This document shows positions 18,710-27,389 of a stretch of 64,000 nucleotides of DNA, piece after piece. The stretch is taken from positions 1-64,000 of the forward strand of contig CAKZJW010000076.1 in assembly GCA_937120495.1 (NCBI GenBank), written 5' to 3'. The stretch's first letter is position 1. Each line of letters opens with the position of its first letter. The notes under the pieces are model-generated. The model was not told the origin of the DNA. It made no database searches and was given only the letters and a program-made list of their open reading frames with translations. Position numbers and translations under genes: made by a program. Origin of the DNA: an uncultured Oligoflexia bacterium (lineage in GTDB: Bacteria > Bdellovibrionota > Bacteriovoracia > Bacteriovoracales > Bacteriovoracaceae).

Positions 18710-18738
18710 TTGACAGTTTTAGGTCACTAATCTAAATT
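18710..18738 (+). promoter_or_regulatory. Sigma-70-type promoter of tRNA-Val
   Basis: TTGACA (18710-18715), a 17-base spacer and TAAATT (18733-18738), placing the start about 12 bases before the mature tRNA at 18757. Confidence 0.65.
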
Positions 18739-18756
18739 ATTATCTCACTAAGAAAT

Positions 18757-18832
18757 GGGCGTTTAGCTCAGCTGGGAGAGCGCTACCCTTACAAGGTAGA
18801 TGTCGGCGGTTCGATCCCGTCAACGCCCACCA
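18757..18832 (+). tRNA. tRNA-Val (anticodon TAC)
   Basis: A 76-base cloverleaf: acceptor GGGCGTT pairs with AACGCCC, D arm GCTCAGCTGGGAGAGC, anticodon stem CTACC/GGTAG enclosing loop CTTACAA (anticodon TAC at 18790-18792), T arm with GGTTCGATCCC, and an encoded CCA end. No integrase or attachment-site repeat is seen nearby. Confidence 0.97.
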
Positions 18833-18925
18833 TTTCTTCTCAAAAAAATCATTTTATATTTATAGGTAAACAAAATAAGCAAAAAGCCTTATGCTATTTC
18901 TGATTAATTTACATACGGAGTATAG

Positions 18926-19489
18926 ATGGAATATTTAGAATACGGGCCTTTAAAATCTTTAATAGGGTCTTGGGAGAGTGAGGGATTTTTAGGAGAAAAT
19001 AGAGCTCCTGATCCTCAAAGAAATGTAGAGAATACAAAGTTTAGACAAGAGATGACCTTTGAGCCAATCGGTGATGTGAATAACCATGAGCAGGTTCTCT
19101 ATGCTCTTCGCTATAGCACAAAGGCTTGGGAAGATGGTGATGATTCAGGTCCTTTCCACGAGGAAGTGGGGTACTTTATTTGGGATCAAAAAAATAATGA
19201 GGTTATGAAAAGTTTCATTGTTCCTAGAGGAATTTCAGTTAATGCCGGGGGAAGTGCTAAGAGCGGCGATAAAAAGTTTTCTGTAAAAGCTGAGCTTGGT
19301 TCTGCGACTTACGGGGTATGTTCAAATAAATTTCTAGATGAAGAATTTCAAACAGTAAGCTATGAGATTACTTTTGATTTAGAACAAGAGAATAAACTCC
19401 AGTATGATGAGAACACTCGAATCAAGATAAAAGGTCAATCAAAAATATTTGATCACACAGAAAAAAATATTCTTGTTAGAAAAAAATAG
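18926..19489 (+). CDS. Nitrobindin/THAP4-like haem-binding beta-barrel protein
   Basis: A 187-residue cytoplasmic protein resembling the FABP-like DUF1794/nitrobindin family. It opens with PLKSLIGSWESEGFLGENR (family start 'l..L.G.W.G.G'), continues with FEPIGDVNNHEQVLYALRY, HEEVGYFIWDQ and a C-terminal strand block, all consistent with a ten-stranded barrel. Known relatives bind haem through a single proximal His and interact with nitric oxide; I cannot identify the haem ligand with certainty here. ATG 18926 follows CGGAG. It precedes a small protein and SelO with an 18-base gap. Confidence 0.68.
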   Translation: MEYLEYGPLKSLIGSWESEGFLGENRAPDPQRNVENTKFRQEMTFEPIGDVNNHEQVLYALRYSTKAWEDGDDSGPFHEEVGYFIWDQKNNEVMKSFIVPRGISVNAGGSAKSGDKKFSVKAELGSATYGVCSNKFLDEEFQTVSYEITFDLEQENKLQYDENTRIKIKGQSKIFDHTEKNILVRKK

Positions 19490-19507
19490 TTTTAAAAGGA
19501 TCTCGAG

Positions 19508-19774
19508 TTGAAAAAAGCAAGGCCAACAAAAGCACAACAAACAAAAGAGGTAAGAACGATATTAAATAGATTTAGTGTCGATATATCAGAAGTTCAAGTT
19601 TCCACGTCTGGAACAAGGATTGCTCTTTATGGAACGCTTATGAAAAGAAGTGGAGAGGATTTCAAAACAGAGGCTTTGAATAATATGTTAAGTGAGCTAG
19701 AAAGAATTGGTTATGTAACATCAGAGCTAACAAATTGGGATCTCAATGGCGGTGTCCGCAAGATTGAAAGATAA
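19508..19774 (+). CDS. Small BON-like protein coupled to selO
   Basis: An 88-residue basic cytoplasmic protein starting at TTG 19508 behind AAAGGA. The pattern VRTILNRFSVDISEVQVS, then GTRIALYGTLMK, then a helix LNNMLSELERIGYV and a final strand resembles the alpha-beta-beta-alpha-beta order of BON domains, but the match is weak and no signal peptide is present. Its stop overlaps the selO ATG by one base (TAATG), so translation is coupled. Function unknown. Confidence 0.55.
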   Translation: MKKARPTKAQQTKEVRTILNRFSVDISEVQVSTSGTRIALYGTLMKRSGEDFKTEALNNMLSELERIGYVTSELTNWDLNGGVRKIER

Positions 19775-21219
19775 TGAATCTCTTTAAGTTTAAAAATACA
19801 TATAACCAGCTTCCCTCGAGCTTTTTTAGTCAAGCAATTCCAGAAAAATTTCCAAATGGAAAATTACTTAGAGTAAACGAAGATCTTTTCACCGAATTAT
19901 CAAATGAAAAAATAACATCTGAAGATAAAGAAAAGTTAGAACTCATAATGAATGGTCAAAGCCAATCTGAAGATCTTGCAAATATTGCAATGGCATACTC
20001 TGGTCATCAATTTGGACACTTCTCTCCAGTTCTTGGTGACGGACGTGCTTATTTAGTAGGGGAAATTTCTGATTTTGAAAAAAAGAAATTTGATCTTCAC
20101 CTAAAAGGAAGTGGTAGGACAATATTTTCTAGAGGTGGAGATGGTAAGTCACCACTTGGGCCAGTTGTTAGAGAGTATATAATTTCAGAAGCCATGCACA
20201 GCTTAGGTATTCCAACAACAAGGTCTCTAGCAATCTTTGCAACAGACCAAGATGTCCAAAGAGAAAAGGTTCTTAAAGGTGGTGTCCTTGCAAGAACGGC
20301 TAAAAGCCATATTAGAATAGGGACCTTTGAGTTTTTTGCCTCCCAGGAGGATTTGTCCTCGTTACAAACTCTCGTCGATTATACAATTGATCGCCATTAC
20401 CCAGAAATTTTAAAACAACAAGATCATAATCAAAAAATAATAATGCTTATTGAATCTGTTGCTCGAGCTCAAGCTTCAATGGTTGCTAACTGGATGCGTG
20501 TTGGATTTATCCATGGTGTTATGAATACAGATAATATGACTATCACTGGAGAGACGATTGATTATGGGCCTTGTGCCTTTATGGATTATTATGAACAGAA
20601 CAAAGTGTATAGTTCGATTGATAGGCATGGAAGGTATGCATATAATAATCAGATAAAAATCGCTGTGTGGAACTTATACCGTTTTATAAGTTGCTTAATT
20701 CCACTTATAAAAGCTGATTCAGAAGAGGGGCAACTAGAATATCTACAAGAAAATACAAATCATCTTGAAGCTATATATCGAGCGGAAAACTTAAAGCAGA
20801 TGGCCAAAAAATTTGGAATTGAAAAGCCAGTTGCGATGGATGAAATACTTATTGATGATTTTCTTAGCTATCTTGAATCTGAATCCTTAGACTTTACAAA
20901 TAGTTTTACTCTTCTAAGAATGAACCCTAAAGAATTGAAACAAACACAGAAACTCGATGCGTTTTTAAAACAGTGGTATAAAAGGCTAGAGGGCATTTCA
21001 AACTTTAAAGAAGTAATGAAAAATAATAATCCTTCTATCATTCCAAGAAATCATCACGTCGAAAAAGCAATTTCAAATTGTTATGAAGGCGATTTCTCAT
21101 TTTTTGATCAGCTAAATTTAAACTTAACGACGCCTTATCAAGATGATAAGATTGAGGACGATTTCACAAAGCCTCCTGAAGAAGATCAGGTCGTTAAGAA
21201 TACATTTTGTGGAACGTAA
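19774..21219 (+). CDS. selO: Protein adenylyltransferase SelO (YdiU/UPF0061)
   Basis: SelO is a pseudokinase-fold enzyme that transfers AMP from ATP to Ser, Thr or Tyr of redox proteins. The 481-residue protein contains SGHQFGHFSPVLGDGRAYLV, the nucleotide-binding KGSGRTIFSRGGDGKSPLGP, REYIISEAMHSLGIPTTRSL, and VGFIHGVMNTDNM with IDYGPCAFMD for the metal and catalytic residues. The C terminus ends TFCGT: Cys479 occupies the place of the terminal Cys/Sec of the family. It is coupled to the upstream 88-residue gene and followed by an ArsC-like gene. Confidence 0.93.
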   Translation: MNLFKFKNTYNQLPSSFFSQAIPEKFPNGKLLRVNEDLFTELSNEKITSEDKEKLELIMNGQSQSEDLANIAMAYSGHQFGHFSPVLGDGRAYLVGEISDFEKKKFDLHLKGSGRTIFSRGGDGKSPLGPVVREYIISEAMHSLGIPTTRSLAIFATDQDVQREKVLKGGVLARTAKSHIRIGTFEFFASQEDLSSLQTLVDYTIDRHYPEILKQQDHNQKIIMLIESVARAQASMVANWMRVGFIHGVMNTDNMTITGETIDYGPCAFMDYYEQNKVYSSIDRHGRYAYNNQIKIAVWNLYRFISCLIPLIKADSEEGQLEYLQENTNHLEAIYRAENLKQMAKKFGIEKPVAMDEILIDDFLSYLESESLDFTNSFTLLRMNPKELKQTQKLDAFLKQWYKRLEGISNFKEVMKNNNPSIIPRNHHVEKAISNCYEGDFSFFDQLNLNLTTPYQDDKIEDDFTKPPEEDQVVKNTFCGT

Positions 21220-21243
21220 TAAATAAATAATGATGAGGTTTTT

Positions 21244-21594
21244 ATGTCTGACTATGTATTAATTCACAACCCAAGATGTTCAAAAAGTAGAGAAGCCTTA
21301 GGTATACTTGAAGCAAGTAATATTCAACCCGAAATACTATTATATCTTGAGGCCAAAATGGACAAATCCTTTTTGGAAAATTTATTTAAAGCTTTATCTA
21401 AAAAACCTAAAGATTGTCTTAGGACTAAAGAAGAAGACTATAAAGCATTAAATATTAATTGGGATGATGATGCTCAAGTAATTGATGCGATAATAAAATA
21501 TCCCAAAATCTTAGAGAGACCTATTCTTTTAAAGGGGAATAGAGCTGTTGTTGGGAGACCACCAGAATTAATTAAGAGTCTTATTTCTGAATAG
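21244..21594 (+). CDS. ArsC/Spx-family arsenate reductase-like protein (YfgD-like)
   Basis: A 116-residue thioredoxin-fold protein of the glutaredoxin-type ArsC family. Cys12 in HNPRCSKSREAL is the catalytic cysteine. The second family block, ILERPILLKGNRAVVGRPPE, supplies the conserved Arg and cis-Pro region. With no arsenite pump or ArsR gene nearby, a dedicated arsenic-resistance role is uncertain, and a YfgD-like general thiol reductase is as likely. It lies 24 bases after selO. Its 3' end overlaps the convergent HAAS-domain gene by 14 bases. Confidence 0.8.
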   Translation: MSDYVLIHNPRCSKSREALGILEASNIQPEILLYLEAKMDKSFLENLFKALSKKPKDCLRTKEEDYKALNINWDDDAQVIDAIIKYPKILERPILLKGNRAVVGRPPELIKSLISE

Positions 21595-22492
21595 AACCAT
21601 TGTCGATAAAGATTTTAATTTCAAAAGCATCTTTTGAGTCAATTGAATTAAACTTATCTACCGTACCATTTTTTACATTTAGTTCGTAATTATAGTCGAC
21701 TTCAGGATTTGGAGAAAAATGAACTTGTCCATTTTTCATTTCAATATAAGTGTCAAACTCACTGTCTGTAACTGTTATTTTGGCATCTTTACCATCGACA
21801 GTTAGTTTTAGGTTTGAAGGAATTTGTATATCACAGTTTGCCCCTTCGAAGTCTTCTAAGTCAATTTCAACTGTATCCGCTTGGTTGAGAAAACCTTTTG
21901 TCGGGGGTGTATCAAGTTTACAGTTCCAACTAAGTTTGTCATTGGCTGCTGTTGAAAAATTAAAGATTCCAGATTTAAAATTAACAACAACTTCGTCAGT
22001 TTCAGACCTCGGAAAATCGATAGATCCATCGAATTGATTTGCATAATTATTTTCGGAAAAGTGGTATTGATCCATAATCTTAACTTTACCGCTTGAACTA
22101 TTGATATCAATTAAACCACCAAGAAGTATTACTTTTCCTTTTTCTTCATCTAGTTCAAAAACAGGAGTGAATTTCCACACAAGTATTCCAATAAAAAGAA
22201 GGAAAAAAGCAAACGTAGAAATAAACGTGATTGATAGCCATTTTAAAATAGGATGCTTCGCTGGCTTGAAAAGTTTAAGACCTTTGTTTAGTCGGTAATG
22301 ATTAGCAACTTTTTGAGGATGTCCTAAATCATTCAATATTTCAGAGATTGATTGTTCAGGATATTTTTGAAGAGCTTCTTGGATATGTTCGTGAATCTCA
22401 ACGATGATACTTGAGCGATCAATAGGCCCAATATCCATAAGGTTCTTTTCCAGTTCATACAGATAATTATTTAAAACTTTTAGCTTCTCCAT
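21581..22492 (-). CDS. HAAS/DUF1700-like membrane protein with extracytoplasmic beta domain
   Basis: A 303-residue protein with three parts. The N-terminal helical domain (ELEKNLMDIGPIDRSSIIVE, then IHEHIQEAL and LNDLGHPQKVANHY) matches the HAAS/DUF1700 pattern. A single transmembrane helix spans about residues 84-107. The C-terminal region of repeated short strands resembles DUF4097-type adhesin folds. HAAS domains in other bacteria often pair with PadR regulators; no padR gene is present here. Probably anchored in the inner membrane with the beta domain in the periplasm. Start ATG 22492. Confidence 0.6.
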   Translation of the reverse strand: MEKLKVLNNYLYELEKNLMDIGPIDRSSIIVEIHEHIQEALQKYPEQSISEILNDLGHPQKVANHYRLNKGLKLFKPAKHPILKWLSITFISTFAFFLLFIGILVWKFTPVFELDEEKGKVILLGGLIDINSSSGKVKIMDQYHFSENNYANQFDGSIDFPRSETDEVVVNFKSGIFNFSTAANDKLSWNCKLDTPPTKGFLNQADTVEIDLEDFEGANCDIQIPSNLKLTVDGKDAKITVTDSEFDTYIEMKNGQVHFSPNPEVDYNYELNVKNGTVDKFNSIDSKDAFEIKIFIDNGSIQK

Positions 22493-22632
22493 TGTTAAAT
22501 CATAAACTTAAGTGCTTGGAAATACAAGGAATATGAGAGGGGATGGCCATTTGTGCCGCTCAGTATAAATCATCAAAATTTTTGAAAAAAATGCCGATAA
22601 GTATATGAAATTAATAAATGCTAGGAGATAGG

Positions 22633-23088
22633 ATGAGCAAGGTAATAGATTTTCAAAAAAAGAGACAAGATTCAATTGAGAAAAGAAAAAGGTCTTTTGA
22701 GAGAGTTTTGTTTTCTGAGTTCCTAGGCTCATATGCTGAAATTGATAATAATGGAACAAAGTATTCGGTTTCTCTGGTAGATATTTCGAGAGAAGGGTGT
22801 TTGTTTCAAGTGCCGTTTACAAAAAATGCAAAGGATACTTTTGCACAAGGAAGCGACACAACAATTAGGGTATACTTTACCAAAGATGACTTTTTGCCTC
22901 TCGTTGTAAGTATTAAGCATGCCACAGAGTATATTGATGAAAAAGGCGATGCATATATGCGATTTGGTGGGGAGTTTGATAAATCACTACCGTCATTTCA
23001 AGCTTTTGAACCATTTATCGAATTTATTTATAAATTTGCAGAGTTTTCTTGCATTGATAAGGGCGAGTCGAAAGTTTATTTTCTTTAA
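22633..23088 (+). CDS. PilZ-like domain protein
   Basis: About 151 residues from ATG 22633, chosen because AGGAG lies six bases upstream; the in-frame ATG 22618 precedes the SD. A basic N terminus (FQKKRQDSIEKRKRSFERV) supplies Arg residues where the RxxxR motif is expected. LVDISREGCLFQVP corresponds to the DxSxxG motif with EG replacing xG, and YMRFGGEF to the 'vGv.F' strand. Cyclic di-GMP binding is plausible but the motifs are less perfect than in the PilZ protein at 10833. Confidence 0.6.
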   Translation: MSKVIDFQKKRQDSIEKRKRSFERVLFSEFLGSYAEIDNNGTKYSVSLVDISREGCLFQVPFTKNAKDTFAQGSDTTIRVYFTKDDFLPLVVSIKHATEYIDEKGDAYMRFGGEFDKSLPSFQAFEPFIEFIYKFAEFSCIDKGESKVYFL

Positions 23089-23133
23089 AAATCTTAATGC
23101 CAAAGTAATTCTTTAATTGATAGAGTTTCGTCT

Positions 23134-23871
23134 ATGAGATTTTTACTTTTAACTATTCTAATTACATCTTGTTCAACATCAAATAATGGTGTCCAAAAAA
23201 AAGATTTAGACCAATTATACATTGGTTCGGGGATTGAGAAATATTATCTTCCAGACCTTCCGACTTGGGCAAATTTCTCGCAGTCAGCCCAGTGCAAACA
23301 AGAAACTTCTATTCGTTATATTAATTTTAGAGATATGCATTTAAGTTATGCCATGAACTATGAGCAGTTAGTTCAGTATCAGTTAATGCTAAATCGAAAA
23401 TTTGAGATGTATAAAAAATCTACTGGAAGAAAAACAATTTTTCTAAAAGATGAATCCTTCATTACTTTTAATGTTCATCAACAAATTGTTGGAGGGGGGA
23501 GAGACTTTCTAATTCCTAAATTTAATAAGATTCATCTCGTCTGGATTGATGATGCAATTAAAAATAGTATCAAGTTAGAATCTCTTAGAAAGCTTATGAA
23601 ATCTGAAAAAATGAGCAAGGGACACCCGATCTTTGTTTCAATGTGTTTATCCTCTTTTGAGATGGAAGAGTTTATTAATAATAATGGTTTTTCAAATATT
23701 GGTGTAAAAGGAATTTCGCAATCAATGTTTTCTCCATATGATTCAAAGCTAGAGATGGACTTTTTGTTTTCAATCGATGTTCACGAATTATTTAAAGGTA
23801 AAGATATTGTTCTATTTGGAACAAAAGAGACAGCTTCAATTAAGGGTTATAAGAAATTTATTAAATATTAG
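23134..23871 (+). CDS. Lipoprotein of unknown function
   Basis: A 245-residue protein with a very short signal and lipobox ITSC (Cys13). The mature part, including LPDLPTWANFSQSAQCKQE and MNYEQLVQYQLMLNRKFEMY, is mixed alpha/beta with no family I recognise. Start ATG 23134. It ends nine bases before the cyclophilin gene, so the two may share a transcript. Confidence 0.65.
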   Translation: MRFLLLTILITSCSTSNNGVQKKDLDQLYIGSGIEKYYLPDLPTWANFSQSAQCKQETSIRYINFRDMHLSYAMNYEQLVQYQLMLNRKFEMYKKSTGRKTIFLKDESFITFNVHQQIVGGGRDFLIPKFNKIHLVWIDDAIKNSIKLESLRKLMKSEKMSKGHPIFVSMCLSSFEMEEFINNNGFSNIGVKGISQSMFSPYDSKLEMDFLFSIDVHELFKGKDIVLFGTKETASIKGYKKFIKY

Positions 23872-23879
23872 GAGATAAG

Positions 23880-24404
23880 ATGAGTTTTTCAAAAAATGAT
23901 TACAAAGAAGATTTAGACCGAGTTAATGCAAAATTTCAAACAAGTATGGGAGACTTTGAAGTTGAATTGTACGCTAAAGAATGCCCAGAGACAGTTTGGA
24001 ACTTTGTTAATTTAATCGAAGGCAGACAAGAGACTGTAAAAGAAGGACCATTTTATGATGGTTTAATTTTTCATAGAGTAATATCAGGGTTTGTTATTCA
24101 AGGTGGATGTCCTCAAGGTAGCGGAATGGGTGGCCCAGGTTACCAATTTGAAGACGAGTGTCTCCCTGAGTTAAAGCATGATGATAAGGGAATCTTATCA
24201 ATGGCAAATGCAGGTCCAGGTACAAATGGTTCTCAATTCTTTATTACTCTAGGAGCAACTCCACACCTAAATGGTAGACATACTGTTTTTGGAAAAGTGA
24301 CTTCTGGATTAGATATTGTTGAAAAAATTGGTTCGACAAAAGTTGGGGCTATGGATAGACCTCAATACGATATCGTGATGGAAAAAGTAACTATACTAAA
24401 ATAA
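23880..24404 (+). CDS. Peptidyl-prolyl cis-trans isomerase, cyclophilin type
   Basis: A 174-residue cytoplasmic cyclophilin that accelerates proline isomerisation in folding. Core motifs are present: FHRVISGFVIQGGCPQGSG with the catalytic Arg and Phe, then SMANAGPGTNGSQFFITLG, then LNGRHTVFGKV. No signal peptide, so PpiB-like rather than PpiA-like. SD AGGAG precedes ATG 23880. It is convergent with truA, two bases apart. Confidence 0.93.
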   Translation: MSFSKNDYKEDLDRVNAKFQTSMGDFEVELYAKECPETVWNFVNLIEGRQETVKEGPFYDGLIFHRVISGFVIQGGCPQGSGMGGPGYQFEDECLPELKHDDKGILSMANAGPGTNGSQFFITLGATPHLNGRHTVFGKVTSGLDIVEKIGSTKVGAMDRPQYDIVMEKVTILK

Positions 24405-24406
24405 TT

Positions 24407-25240
24407 TTACTCTGATGCTTGAAGACTAAGGTTTTTAAGCATCAGTCCACTTGCTGGAGCAATAAATGAAGCAAGTTTAAACTCCTCTCCAACTAAGCTT
24501 TCCTTTAATTCCTCTATACTCATCTGATTTGTTGCAACCATTATAATTGCACCCATCATAAGTCTAATTTGATTCCTTAAAAAACCAGAACCTCGTACTT
24601 CGTAAACATAGCTTTTACTCGGAAAGAAGCTAGCACTTATTTCTGTGTTCACTCTTACCTCTGAGAAATCAATTGTTCTTATATATTGCTTTGTGGGTGT
24701 TGGTCTAAAGCAGTAACGACTGAAATTGTGCTCACCTTCAAAAATCTTAGCTGCCTGTTGCAGAAGGTCCATATCGAGCTTATCGCTAAAATTAGTCATA
24801 AACGGTGCGCTGAAAGGATGAGGTTTTTGCTCGTTACAAAAGTAATAATGGTAAACCTTCGATTTTGAATCATTAATAATTCGAAACTCTTTAGTTGTTA
24901 CTTTTACATCAAGAACTTTGATATCTTGAGGAAGGCTCTGGTTTAGGTTTTGAAAAATAAAGTTGGCATCAAATTCTGTTTGTGTCGTTAGTTTACAATA
25001 AGATTCCTCTGCCGAAACCATGGAGTCTGTTCTGCTAGCTCCCATTGTTTTAAATTCAACCTCTTCTTTGAAGATAAAATTTAAAGTTCTCTCAAGCATC
25101 CCTTGAACAGTTCTATAGGTATCTTTTTGTTTTTGCCAACCATGAAATCGAAATCCGAGATATTGAAATTTGATTAAATAGTAAAATTCTTCAAAATCTT
25201 TTTTTTGTTTTTTTGATGGTTTTGTATTTGCTATGTCCAT
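24407..25240 (-). CDS. truA: tRNA pseudouridine synthase TruA family
   Basis: TruA makes pseudouridine at positions 38-40 of the tRNA anticodon stem. The 277-residue protein has FQYLGFRFHGWQKQ at the start, MGASRTDSMVSAE with the catalytic Asp72 (the usual form is GRTDAGVHA, so the flanks are diverged), and VRGSGFLRNQIRLMMGAI near the C terminus, the standard second motif. It lies four bases after recJ on the same strand and is probably co-transcribed. The altered loop after Asp leaves open a different target position. Confidence 0.85.
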   Translation of the reverse strand: MDIANTKPSKKQKKDFEEFYYLIKFQYLGFRFHGWQKQKDTYRTVQGMLERTLNFIFKEEVEFKTMGASRTDSMVSAEESYCKLTTQTEFDANFIFQNLNQSLPQDIKVLDVKVTTKEFRIINDSKSKVYHYYFCNEQKPHPFSAPFMTNFSDKLDMDLLQQAAKIFEGEHNFSRYCFRPTPTKQYIRTIDFSEVRVNTEISASFFPSKSYVYEVRGSGFLRNQIRLMMGAIIMVATNQMSIEELKESLVGEEFKLASFIAPASGLMLKNLSLQASE

Positions 25241-25244
25241 AGAT

Positions 25245-26960
25245 TTAAGAGCTTCCTAGAAAAATTTTATCAACCATAAGTTGGATGATTTCATTTCCTC
25301 TGAATCTATTAATACCTAAATTAAACTGAACGCAAAGTCCCTCTTCTTCTTGTTTCGCAAATAGCTCATCGGGAAGAAGTGTGTTCCATTTTCCGATAAA
25401 GTTAAAACTTATACCTCCAATCTTTTGACCTGGAAGATCATCAGATACAAAGGTCCATTTTACGTGGATATCTTTTAAAATTTTATAACTTTCAATTCTT
25501 GCATTAAGCATTCGAAACTTGGGTCTTTCATTACCCATCCCAAATGGCTCCATCAATTCGAGTTCTTTAATCAGTTTGCGATCAATCTCTTGAAATTTTA
25601 AAAATACGTCGAATTGATCTTGTACTGTTCGTTCCATTTCTGGAATTTGAACAAGCATATTATTCATTCGCTCTTTAAATGCTGGTAGGTTCTCTTTAGG
25701 CATAGAGAGCCCTGCTGCAGCTTTATGCCCACCAAATTTTATAAATAAATCGGAACAGTTCTTTAGACATTCGTATAGATTTAAGTCTCCAGCTGATCTG
25801 CAACTTGCCTTAACGATATTCGAATCTTCAGAGTCGGTAAAAACCATTGCTGGAACTTCAAATGTTTCCACTAACTTTGAAGCAACAATTCCAATAACAC
25901 CTTCGTGCCAGTGAGGCTCATATACAATACTAGAATAAATTTCGGATGATTTTATTTCTTTAACAACGTTTCGTTTCGCTTCTTCAAATACTTCGCTTTG
26001 TATAATCTTTCTTTCTTTATTTGAAATTTCCAGGTGAGAGTAGTTGGCAAATGCTTCTTTATAATCAGAGCTAATTAAAAGGTTAAGTGCCTTTTCTGGG
26101 TGATCAAGACGTCCCTTTGAATTAATAAGTGGACCAACATAGAACGAAATCTTTTCACTGGGGATAACATCAAACCCTCTATCTTCATCGCTAAAGAAGC
26201 TTGCGACACCTGAAAATTGTGTTTTCGGAATTTGTTTTAAACCATGTCTCGTAAGTTTCATATTCATTGGAGTCAGCTTCGCTAAATCACAAATTGTTCC
26301 AATTGCTACAAATTGCAAAAGAGGGTAGATTGAAGGAATTTCTTTTCCTTCTTTTGCCCAAGTATTTTTTATTGCAAGACATACGGCAAAAGCGACACCA
26401 ACTCCAGCGAGGGGTTTTAATATTTCATCCTCTTCATCACGTCGATTGGGATTTATAACAGCATATGCCTTGGGCATATGTTCTCTGGCATCTTTATGGT
26501 GATCAGTTATGATAAGGTCTAGGCCTTTTTCTATTGCATAGTCACATGTCTCAAGATTTGTAATACCACAGTCGACAGTTATAAGAAGATTTACTCCTTT
26601 CTCCATTGCTGCATCTACACTTGAGGGATGAACACCATAACCTTCGACAAAACGGCTTGGCTGAAATAGATCAACTTCGACACCAATCATTTTAAAGAAG
26701 TGAAAAAAGAGTGCACATGAAGTTGTACCATCAACGTCATAGTCTCCATAAATACCAATTCGTTCATTATTTTTAATAGCGTCAGTTATTCTTTGAACAG
26801 TTTTGTCCATGTCTTTCATTGCAGTAAGGTCAGGTAGAGCTTTTAGGTCCCATGAAAAGAACTCATCAGCATTTTGAAAAATTTCTCTTTTTTCAAAAAG
26901 CCTAACAATTGCAGGGTGGAGTTTGTTTTTTTGGTTTGTGTCAATTTGTGTCGTATTCAT
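25245..26960 (-). CDS. recJ: Single-stranded-DNA-specific exonuclease RecJ
   Basis: RecJ is the 5'-3' single-strand exonuclease of recombination and mismatch repair. The 571 residues contain the DHH phosphoesterase motifs in order: GDYDVDGTTS, VDCGITN, ITDHHKD (the DHH motif), INPNRRD and GVGVAF. The DHHA1 domain has KFGGHKAAAGLSM, and a C-terminal OB-like region follows. Length is normal. The order zinc ribbon-recJ-truA with short gaps suggests an operon. Confidence 0.94.
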   Translation of the reverse strand: MNTTQIDTNQKNKLHPAIVRLFEKREIFQNADEFFSWDLKALPDLTAMKDMDKTVQRITDAIKNNERIGIYGDYDVDGTTSCALFFHFFKMIGVEVDLFQPSRFVEGYGVHPSSVDAAMEKGVNLLITVDCGITNLETCDYAIEKGLDLIITDHHKDAREHMPKAYAVINPNRRDEEDEILKPLAGVGVAFAVCLAIKNTWAKEGKEIPSIYPLLQFVAIGTICDLAKLTPMNMKLTRHGLKQIPKTQFSGVASFFSDEDRGFDVIPSEKISFYVGPLINSKGRLDHPEKALNLLISSDYKEAFANYSHLEISNKERKIIQSEVFEEAKRNVVKEIKSSEIYSSIVYEPHWHEGVIGIVASKLVETFEVPAMVFTDSEDSNIVKASCRSAGDLNLYECLKNCSDLFIKFGGHKAAAGLSMPKENLPAFKERMNNMLVQIPEMERTVQDQFDVFLKFQEIDRKLIKELELMEPFGMGNERPKFRMLNARIESYKILKDIHVKWTFVSDDLPGQKIGGISFNFIGKWNTLLPDELFAKQEEEGLCVQFNLGINRFRGNEIIQLMVDKIFLGSS

Positions 26961-26992
26961 GTGCTAAAGCTAGCATAGAGAACACTTTTAGG

Positions 26993-27241
26993 CTACCAGA
27001 TGACGTAGAGGCCTTTAATTAAATCTTCTTCTTCTAACTCATAGGAATCAGCAAAAAGTTCGTCATATTTATACTGTGCATCGGAGTGGATTTTTTCGAA
27101 GTAATTTAATGGTAGAAAAGATTTTTGGCATTTTACACATTTTTGAATCTCTTTTTGAGCTTCTGTGATCTGGCCACAGCAGTGACATTTCTTAATAATC
27201 TTTTTCGTGTTCTTTGTTTTTGCAGGGCTTATACTATTCAT
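26993..27241 (-). CDS. Small zinc-ribbon protein upstream of recJ
   Basis: An 82-residue protein with two CxxC pairs (KCHCCGQITEA, then QKCVKCQKSF) 14 residues apart, a likely zinc ribbon, followed by an acidic C-terminal tail ending GLYVIW. SD AGGAT precedes ATG 27241. It is 32 bases upstream of recJ. No family name known to me; nucleic-acid binding is plausible. Confidence 0.65.
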   Translation of the reverse strand: MNSISPAKTKNTKKIIKKCHCCGQITEAQKEIQKCVKCQKSFLPLNYFEKIHSDAQYKYDELFADSYELEEEDLIKGLYVIW

Positions 27242-27324
27242 TATTATCCTTTCTTAATAACTTCTTAAGACTTTTCGACTCTTAAGAAATATTCATTAGG
27301 TAAATATTGCCGCTTTATTTGATA

Positions 27325-27355
27325 AAATAAAAAAGCCCCTGAAAAACAGGGGCTT
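27325..27355 (-). terminator. Intrinsic terminator after the Met-rich coiled-coil gene
   Basis: On the minus strand AAGCCCCTG-5-CAGGGGCTT (27333-27355) is followed by a T-rich tract (27325-27332). It lies 35 bases beyond the stop at 27390. Confidence 0.88.
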
Positions 27356-27389
27356 ATTGTTTGTAGTTGATTGATGTACTCGGCTTTTA

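Noticed and set aside
18757-18832. tRNA-Val as an integration site for a mobile element
   Set aside because: No integrase, no direct repeat of the tRNA 3' end and no change in gene character on either side.
21244-21594. Arsenic-resistance locus
   Set aside because: Only one ArsC/Spx-fold gene; no arsR, arsB or acr3 nearby, so a resistance operon is not supported.
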